Shown: positions 60,361 to 64,000 of the stretch, piece by piece
How the letters are laid out: each line of letters opens with the position of its first letter
How positions within the stretch are numbered: position 1 is the first letter of the stretch
Translations under genes and position numbers: made by a program
The notes under the pieces: model-generated
The model's database searches: none
What the model was told of the DNA's origin: nothing
Seen by the model: the letters and a program-made list of their open reading frames with translations, nothing else
Source: Shinisaurus crocodilurus
Lineage: Eukaryota; Chordata; Lepidosauria; Squamata; Shinisauridae
Length of the DNA: 64,000 bases
Assembly: GCA_021292165.1 (NCBI GenBank)
Contig: CM037877.1
Location: 84,165,691-84,229,690, forward strand
Direction of reading: 5' to 3'

Positions 60361-60967
60361 CAGGGATGTTGAAGAGTCCTTGGTTTCGAGTCACGAGTCG
60401 AGTCACGAGTCTTTGGACCCGAGTCTCGAGTCCAAGTCCGAGTCCTTGGTCCAAAATGGTGACTCACGAGTCACGAGTCACGAGTCACTCCCAAAGCTGA
60501 CTCCACGAGTCCCTATTAAAATCAATGGGGTGGGGTGTTTCCCAACAAAATAAGGCTACTTCAGATGTGTGGCTTAAATAAATCCTAGGCACAAGTGTGC
60601 CTTTTTATTTCAAAACTCTGCAACTGATTTTGGCAAGAACAGACCAGGCAGACAAACCCAAAATAACCAGACAGGCAGAGGAGGCAGGGAACCCCAAAGC
60701 AGGCAGGCAGAGGCAGCCAAACCCAAAATGTCTGAAAGGTTGCATTTTAGGAAAATGATTTTTAAAAATAAACTTGCTGTACTTCCTAAAACCTATCCAG
60801 TGTTGCATTTGAGGAACACAATTTTGGAACACGAGTCCTTGGTCTCGAGTCCCGAGTCGAGTTTCGAGTCCCATTAAAAATATTGGGACTCGAGTCTGAC
60901 TCGAGTCAGAGGGGGGGACTCAGTCCGACTCACGAGTCGAGTCCTGGAGTCCGAGTCCCCATCCCTG
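60361..60967. mobile_element. Non-autonomous hAT element with GACTCG-rich termini, copy 2
   Basis: Starts CAGGGATGTTGAAGAGTCCT and ends GTCCCCATCCCTG, inverted relative to 36958-37543. The 8-bp TSD ATAATTTC is perfect (60353-60360 and 60968-60975). Both ends carry dense ACTCGAGTC / CACGAGTC arrays; the middle matches copy 1 (for example AAAATAACCAGACAGGCAGA). It has no coding capacity. Confidence 0.93.
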
Positions 60968-60975
60968 ATAATTTC

Positions 60976-61850
60976 ACCAGCTACATGCTTTGCGTTGATA
61001 AGAGAGGCAGACTGAAAACTATGCTAATCCCACCACCTCAAAATCTGACTTTGTATTCAAAACTGCGATTCCCAAGTTGTATTGGTTATTTTATTGATTA
61101 ATGTTAAATATGTAGCCCACCCATTACTTGCCTAAGTGCTCAGAGTGAGGCACTGAAGATTTATTTATTTATAAAATATTGATGAATCGCCCTTCTACTC
61201 AATGTTAATCCCCGTATCAACCAGGTTAGCATGTTTGCCAAGCAGACCACCCTTCAGACTAGGCAAGAGAAGCAAATCAACCTCAACTTCCAATTCAATA
61301 TATTAATTTAAGAACCAAGCAGAGGAAGCTGAGAACTAGTCAGTTGCATTTAAAATAAAATGAAATATCAGTCTAGCTCACTAAATCTTCCTTAGCCAGA
61401 TCCTAAAAGCAACTTACCAAAGCAGCTCACAGGTGCGGGGAGGTATGAGGCCTACTTGGCCTCCAAGCCTGGGCTTAGTTTTGTCTTCATTCTTTGCCAG
61501 CCAATCAGAAACAATGAAAAGATTTCATAATACACTTATTTCTAGAGGCTTCCAGAGAGGGAATTTCAAACTCGCCAATAGATAGCCTAGGAGGACCTGG
61601 TCATGTATCTTTTAGGTGATTTCTACAGTACCTATTTACATAAGCTAAGGGCCAAAACAGTCATTACTTAAAACTTGTATCTAGCAGCTATGTGTGTGGT
61701 GTTTTTTTCCCCTTCATTTTTACTCTAGAGTAGGCACAGAGGCCTACTCTGGATCCTAAAGCCCCCCTTCCCCTTATGCTAGGGTCCTGATCTAGATCAG
61801 GGGACCTGCATGTACTCTAGAGTAAGGAATGGCTGTGGGGGAGAGACATT
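60976..61850. other. Intronic sequence, nothing recognised
   Basis: Contains a short L2-like TTTATTTATTTATAAAATATT piece near 61158; otherwise unassigned. Confidence 0.55.
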
Positions 61851-61972
61851 GCTGCTAGCCAGGGGTCTGCAACCTTTAAGACAAAAAGAGCCACTTGGAC
61901 CCGTTTCCGAAGAAAAAAAAAATCTGGGAGCCGCAAAACCATTGTGACATTGTGCCCCACATATAAAATGTA

Positions 61973-62056
61973 ATAATTTCCCCTACCTATGCACCCAACA
62001 TAATCCACCAGCAAGAGCTGGTTGATTATGTTGGGTGCATAGGTAGGGGAAATTAT
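61973..62056. repeat. 84-nt near-perfect hairpin
   Basis: The arm 61973-62005 is the exact complement of 62024-62056 (33 of 33). After one mismatch (62006/62023) six more pairs (ACCAGC/GCTGGT) close on a 4-base loop AAGA. Confidence 0.95.
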
Positions 62057-62059
62057 CAG

Positions 62060-62300
62060 CTGACGGATGATGGGGGTGTTGCTGGTGGATGATGGGATGC
62101 CACCAGCAACATCCCCCCCCCAAGCAGTAGCATCCCGTCATCAGCACCATCCAGCAGTAGCACCCTCATCATCCACCAGAAACACCCTCCATGTGGTAAT
62201 AGCACCCCTCATCATCCATCAGCAGGATTTGCTGGTGGATGATGGGGGTGCTACTGCTGGGGGAGGGTGTTGCTGGTGGATGATGAGGGTGCTACTCAGG
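62060..62300. repeat. Repeats of a GCTGGTGGATGATGG unit in both orientations
   Basis: GCTGGTGGATGATGGG or its complement occurs at about 62080, 62170 (complement), 62210 (complement), 62230 and 62272, mixed with GGTGCTACT blocks. The arrangement is partly palindromic. Confidence 0.75.
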
Positions 62301-63259
62301 CCTGTCTTTAATGTGGGGCAAAAGGGGCAGCTGCAACAGCTGGAGGCACCCTGATTGGGAAACAGAGCACTTCCCCCTACCCTGGGGCTCTTTAGCTGTT
62401 GCACAACTACAACTCCCAGCATGCCCGGATAGCCAAAGGCCTACCTGCCTCCTCGCCTGCTTGTGCTCTCCGCGGCGAGCCGGCCGCGCTGGTCCCTCGA
62501 CACGCTGGACCCCGCGCTATGTTTTTGGCGGGGGGGGAACTTTGGCGCGTGCAGGAGCCCTCCTCTCTTCTGCCGCTCACCCGCTCGCGTCCCTGCTGCC
62601 CAGGGGGGGTGCTGCCGCCGCGCCAAAGTTCCCCCGCCCCGCCAAAGTTCCCCTGCCAAAATCATAGTGTGGGGGTCCAGCGCGCCGAAGCAGCTGGATG
62701 TGACGCGGCGGCGGCTTCAGCGGCTCCGGCATTGACTCCAGCGGCGGCGGCAGCTAGAGCGGCGCGGAGAACGCTCCGCGCCGCTCAGAAGAGCGAAATC
62801 GGGCTGCCCCCGCCAACAGAATCAGGCCATATGTGAGGCAGCGGCAAAGTTTTTGCGGAGCAGGCAGCCTTGTCCTGCTCTCCTCTCTTCCGCTGCCTGC
62901 CTGCTCGAGTCCCTGCTTCCGGGGGGGGGGGGGTGCCGCTGCCACTGCCGCTGCCAAGTTTTTTCCCTGCAGGAGCCCTCCTCCTGTCTTCCACTGGACC
63001 GGTTGGAGGCACGCAGAGGAAGGTAGGGGGAAAAATATTTGGTTTTTTCCCCCAGCATTCACTCAATAAGACGCACAGACATTTCCCCCTCCTTTTTGGG
63101 GGGAGAAAAGTGCGTCTTATGGTGCGAAAAATACGGTAAGTGACAGGCGCCCAGGCCAGGCGGCCAGCGGAGTCTCAGACTGGAGCGGAGCCGCAGCAAA
63201 GGTTTGAAAGAGCCGCATGCGGCTCCGGAGCCGCGGGTTGCAGACCCCTGTGCTAGACA

Positions 63260-63740
63260 CTGATTTAAAGTAATGTCTGTTTGGCCCTGAGTTATGGGGC
63301 GAGGAAGGTAAAGCAGGTCAGCCTGGAATCTATAATAGAGATGTAAATGTTGGTGTCTCTGTGCTGGCCCTGTTCTTTGTTCAGAGGCCTTCCAGAAAGA
63401 AGGGGGGGATGGGTTGGTTCATAACAGGGACACTTCTTTGTTTCAACTATAGAACTGAAAATAGTAAATACATGCATCTAGCAACTATTGTGAATGGTGC
63501 ATCCATGTTACAGTCACTGCTTTTCTTGGGAAAAAAACATAGAAATGGAGGTGTGATTCTGACACATTCACCAATTCTAAGTAGTTTGCTTGAAAAGTGG
63601 TAATTTAAACACATGTGCTATTCAAAGGTAATGTGAAGTATACCCAAGAAAAAACGCATGCACAAGTACAAAAGTATTCTAAGAGTCCTAAGCAAGCACT
63701 TGAACAATTAATACTCTTTAAAGAGCAGTTAATAAAAAAT
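63260..63740. other. Intronic sequence, nothing recognised
   Basis: No exon or repeat was identified. Confidence 0.55.
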
Positions 63741-64000
63741 TGAAGACTTTTTGGAAAATTCAGTTAGTACAGAATGCACCAGCTAGCTAGCTAGCTTACT
63801 AGTTGGAACCAGTTACACTGAATATATCTTGCCACTTCTTTAAAAGCTACTCTGGCTGCCAGTTCTGGGCACAATTCAAAGTGCTGGTACTTACTTACAA
63901 AACCTTAAAACAGCTTGGAATTACATACCTAAAGGACTGCCTTGGACAACATGAGCCTGCCTGAACACAACATTCATCATCTGAAGTTCTCGTTTGGGTC
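63741..64000 (+). mobile_element. L2-type LINE remnant, runs off the window
   Basis: The + strand shows a degenerate IQLVQNAPAS segment, then LWLPVLGTIQ and CWYLLTKP-like codons equivalent to L2 LQLVQNAAARL and LHWLPVRxRIQFKVLxLTYK. Stops and shifts are present. Confidence 0.7.

Larger units (their letters stand above)
61860..63250. mobile_element. hAT-type transposon with hairpin and CpG-rich interior
   Basis: The left end CAGGGGTCTGCAACCTTTAA and the right end CGGGTTGCAGACCCCTG are inverted repeats. The right flank TGCTAGAC (63251-63258) matches the left flank TGCTAGC (61853-61859) if one base was lost. Both ends keep the subterminal AAAGAGCC motif. Inside are an 84-nt hairpin (61973-62056), repeats of GCTGGTGGATGATGG in both orientations (62060-62295), a CpG-rich part (62440-63000), and a second small inverted repeat, AAGACGCAC ... 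GTGCGTCTT (63069-63118), followed by GGTGCGAAAAATACGG. No transposase was seen. Confidence 0.85.

Noticed and set aside
62311..63139. CpG-rich frames as a gene or CpG-island promoter
   Set aside because: They lie inside the 61860-63250 hAT element and no coherent protein is encoded.

Overview
This window is vertebrate genomic DNA, almost entirely intronic, from a squamate reptile (most likely a lizard). Two things point there. The only protein-coding signal is two small spliced exons of the vertebrate TRP channel gene TRPM3 on the + strand, at 54657-54736 and 56169-56373. The repeat content is squamate-like: Sauria-type tRNA SINEs, a tRNA-Ala-derived SINE, abundant L2-type LINEs, Tc1/mariner MITEs and many CpG-rich non-autonomous hAT elements. 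The species cannot be fixed from the sequence alone.

Layout. Positions 1-54656 are inferred to be the large 5' intron of TRPM3. It holds L2 LINE pieces on both strands (188-555, 2474-3690, 17160-17640, 20705-21060, 26945-27860, 30620-31990, 44255-44745, 48405-49070). It also holds three copies of a second LINE family whose proteins end in a C2H2 zinc finger (7392-8124, 42056-43066, 47669-48110), one L1 tail, four LTRs, mariner MITEs and hAT transposons. The interval 49075-54656 is comparatively free of repeats. The two exons are separated by a 1432-bp intron. From 56374 to the end lies the next intron, with more L2, two hAT elements and a terminal L2 fragment.

Many insertions could be delimited to the base by target-site duplications (TSDs). 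Perfect 8-bp TSDs flank hAT elements at 23869-24305, 24939-25727, 36958-37543, 44903-47515 and 60361-60967. Imperfect 8-bp TSDs flank 18908-20241, 33697-34560 and 61860-63250. TA flanks bound four MITEs. A 66-bp perfect duplication flanks a LINE at 7392-8124. All the CpG-rich, ORF-rich segments lie inside DNA transposons, so the long GC-rich reading frames there are artefacts and the segments are not evidence of a TRPM3 promoter.

Most notable are: a 5S rRNA-derived SINE with a CR1-like tail, present twice with the same junction; the LINE insertion with its unusually long TSD; a near-perfect 84-nt hairpin and a GC-rich inverted repeat inside transposons; and a hAT family whose ends are built from repeated GACTCG-type motifs. 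I saw no operon-like system, CRISPR array, intact transposase or new protein system.
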